This document shows, piece by piece, positions 61,801-64,000 of a stretch of DNA of 64,000 bases. Both the position numbers and the translations under genes were made by a program. Within the stretch, counting starts at the first letter, position 1, and every line of letters starts with the position of its first letter. This DNA comes from Vanilla planifolia (lineage: Eukaryota > Streptophyta > Magnoliopsida > Asparagales > Orchidaceae), in NCBI GenBank assembly GCA_023846275.1, contig CM043868.1, positions 1,383,153 through 1,447,152 on the forward strand, read 5' to 3'. The notes beneath the pieces were generated by a model that did not search any database, was not told where the DNA came from, and was given only the letters and a program-made list of their open reading frames with translations.

Positions 61801-62200
61801 CATGTTTACATGCTACTTAGTTATGTTTTTTATATGATAATTAATTATATGGTTAGTACTTATTTTTATAACATATCTTTAGAGTTTCTTATTATTCTTA
61901 TTAGCTCACCCCCTATGATTACATGTTGGCCTAGAGACTTAAATGCTTGCATTTGATTCAAAATTAAGATAACATAATACATGAACATTTGTATGTTTTG
62001 TTATCAAGGATTGTGTTAGATGTTTAATGGATTTCATTATCATTTGCATTCATATTTCCTAATTATTTATTTGTTATATTATCGTATTGTGGATTGTTGT
62101 TGTTGGTAAGATAAGTTGTGGATAAATTACTTATAGATATTGTGAACTCACTAATATATGTTAGCATTTTATCCCAACCAAGGTGAACCCAATTTAAAAT
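58850..62200 (+). repeat. LTR-like non-coding repeat, copy C (inverted relative to copy A)
   Basis: Reverse-complement blocks of copy A recur in order: 60965-60995 (A 8660-8685), 60705-60748 (A 8872-8923), 60640-60670 (A 9025-9045), 60330-60350 (A 9150-9180), 60180-60270 (A 9395-9490). The sum of coordinates stays near 69.65 kb, as expected for an inverted copy. The phrase 'agctcaccccct' near 61905 is common near the end of plant Ty3 LTRs. No coding domain was seen; the 61717-61956 frame is not recognised. Confidence 0.5.
61391..61577. repeat. Degenerate minisatellite, five units of 37-39 bp
   Basis: Units begin near 61391, 61428, 61465, 61502 and 61541, each with a version of 'actcccaaaggaccatggagtg'. 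The units starting near 61391 and 61502 share 'gactcccaaagga'; units 2 and 5 are more changed. Copy A has no obvious counterpart. Confidence 0.75.
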
Positions 62201-63555
62201 TAACAGGTGATTAGTTAGCAATGAAACATGATCCATTTAAGGTACATATTGCTAGAATAATAATTAGATTGGGAGATCATGACTCACAATTTGAATATCA
62301 AGGAAAAGGAATTGAAAGTGGCTAGTCAAGTATGTCATCAGTTCATAAATTGTGTTGCACCAAAGGATTAAAAAATTCTCATTGTTTAAAAGACAGAGTG
62401 TGATGCATTTCCATGTTTTTGAGCTATTTCTTTTTTTGCACTGGATTAGTGATATCAAAGAAATATGGAGGTTAAACCTTATGGAATTGCTTCATCAATT
62501 ATGTAGTTGATATCCTTCAGCTTATCTATGTAAACAAGTTAAGACAATTTTCTTTTTAAATTGAATAACATTAGCTAGCTCATCTAATAATAAGTCTCAC
62601 CTTGCTCTAGGCTTTTCTTTATGCCTCTCATCTCCATTTATGTTAGCTACCTCATCACTCCAATCCTTTAGAGGATCCATTTTGCACATAGAGGCTTTAG
62701 CATTAAAATTGTTATTGTATTTTGATCAATATATAAATATATAACAGATAGCAAGAATCATTACATGGTATAATAGTCTTAATTGCATGTGTAGTTCTCT
62801 TCTATGACTATATACCCCACTCACATTAGTTTACATTAAGTATCTCAGAGCACCTAAGTGACAAATTAATTCAACACCATTATTTTTAAATATATATATA
62901 TACATCTATGTACATATATGTATATGTATGTATACATGCAAATACTAAAATGTTTTTTAATAGAAAATAAAATATTTGTTCATTCATTAATTAATTACAT
63001 ATTACCTTTAGGTGATGTTATTTCCTTTCTAACTATTTAGTACTACATGTAAAGCAATAGTTGATGAATGTTTATGTGCAATCAATCCCACATTTAAATG
63101 TGAATTTTTAATCAAACGATGGTGTTATAAGATTGTCATCTTAGTATTATGCCACTGATACCCTCTATTCATGATGTTATGATTCCTTTTGCAAGTGAAT
63201 AGTTCTTGCAGCTATTCATACGTGGTTGATTGAACTAATCATTTTAGTGTGAGTTCTTGGATGAATGAACAATAGTTATTCACTACACTACAATGAGGTG
63301 TGAGTTGTACTATTTCATAGGCCTATTCTAAGCTATCAATAAATTAATCAAGGGAATTTCCATGAGTACTTCCTCTTCCATCTGTTCTATTTAAGTATGA
63401 GTACTGGTCATATCAACCTTGGCATCGTATATTGAATTAGCAGTGCATACCAGCTCAAGAATCATATAAGAATGACATTGATTGTTGAGTTTAATGACCT
63501 AAAACCCCACTAAATTCTAAAGTTGTGTTTAAGCATCATCATGAAGTAGCTTTTA
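62201..63555. other. Unassigned stretch
   Basis: A minus-strand stretch near 62600-62700 reads MCKMDPLKDWSDEVANING and looks protein-like for about 34 codons, but I recognise no family. An AT/GT-rich simple repeat is at 62887-62938. If LINE-E ends near 63.5 kb, its 3' tail should be here, but no poly-T run is visible. Confidence 0.35.
62887..62938. repeat. Imperfect TA/TG simple repeat
   Basis: Alternating 'atatatatac' and 'gtatatgtatgtatac' words for about 50 bp. Confidence 0.8.
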
Positions 63556-64000
63556 TATGATTAGATTATAAACTTTGTACAAAGTTGGTAGATAATAAAC
63601 ACCTTAGTTTACTAGCTTAATCAAATCTCTAACGTGTTTAGGAAGTTTATGAGCATTCCACTTGTGTAACTCTTCGATTTATAATAGATTTAAAAAGGGA
63701 ACAAGCCACCTTGATTGCTTTTTTTTCCTACAAGTTTTAGGAGATGCAAATGCCCATTGTGTCATCTTAAATTTGATGGATGATTTTTTATATGCTCCAT
63801 TGTGTTTTATAAGTACCTATAATCATTCCAAATGCTTCCTTGTAATCCTTCTCAATAATTTCTTGAATAATATTATGCTCCATACATTTGCACATAGATT
63901 TTATAATGCTCTGAAAGCTATTGCTAGAACATAAATTGAACATATTGTTTCAACAAAAGCATGCATAGGTGCACCATGGTGATCTTTCATGATAGCTCTA
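63556..64000 (-). mobile_element. LINE-E: RNase H and C-terminal tail, cut by the window edge
   Basis: Minus-strand KDHHGAPMHAFVE near 63975 fits 'RDHRG..VHAF', the second strand of plant LINE RNase H. Further residues fit the helix that follows. HKLPKHVRDLIKLVN near 63610-63655 matches the conserved C-terminal phrase 'LP.HIR.LI.LDK.G.P'. Frames change at least twice. The first catalytic Asp and RT would lie beyond 64000. Orientation is opposite to the other LINEs. Confidence 0.55.

Noticed and set aside
1-64000. CRISPR arrays, bacterial operons, riboswitches, organelle genes
   Set aside because: No spacer-repeat array, no ribosome-binding-site/ORF organisation and no organelle gene text was seen. 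The content is eukaryotic retroelement DNA.

Overview
The window looks like intergenic DNA from a large plant genome. It is very AT-rich (about 30 percent GC by eye), poor in CpG, and has no open reading frame longer than about 100 codons. I found no host gene, tRNA, rRNA, CRISPR array or bacterial-type feature. Everything recognisable is a decayed retroelement: Ty3/gypsy chromoviruses, Ty1/copia elements and plant L1-type LINEs, some with the C-terminal RNase H domain typical of plant L1s. Very low GC, strongly diverged LTR pairs and substitutions that look like C-to-T decay fit an old, heavily methylated genome. A gymnosperm such as Welwitschia would match, but the sequence does not prove a species.

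Layout. About 20-7574 is a Ty3/gypsy chromovirus on the minus strand with both LTRs, a primer-binding site, protease, RT, RNase H, integrase and integrase tail. About 7640-7930 is a LINE RT scrap. About 8200-12160 is a non-coding, LTR-like repeat (copy A) on the minus strand. About 12972-15060 is LINE-A, with endonuclease and RT. A TA tract and a poly-C tract lie at 16.3-16.45 kb. About 17370-21290 is a plus-strand Ty3/gypsy pol fossil with gag, RT, RNase H and integrase parts. It is followed by a region containing repeat copy B. The stretch from 24.2 to 29.1 kb is unassigned.

LINE-B (29.1-31.0 kb) lies head-to-tail with LINE-C (31.0-36.5 kb). LINE-C has ORF1 and ORF2 parts in the usual order and carries a threefold tandem repeat of about 380 bp inside its RT region. 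A degenerate tandem repeat lies at 39.06-39.49 kb. About 40590-45184 is a plus-strand copia element with paired LTRs. About 45780-54990 is a minus-strand copia element, split by a complete-ended Ty3/gypsy element (46604 to about 52165) inserted in the opposite orientation. LINE-D (55.0-57.6 kb) has RT and RNase H. About 58.85-62.2 kb is repeat copy C, inverted relative to copy A, and includes a small minisatellite. The right edge holds the RNase H tail of another LINE on the minus strand.

None of these elements looks able to act by itself. The window is best read as layered fossils: elements inserted beside and inside one another, then eroded. The most useful structural observations are the nested gypsy-in-copia insertion, the tandem triplication inside LINE-C, and a non-coding LTR-like family seen three times in two orientations. 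I found no convincing new biological system.
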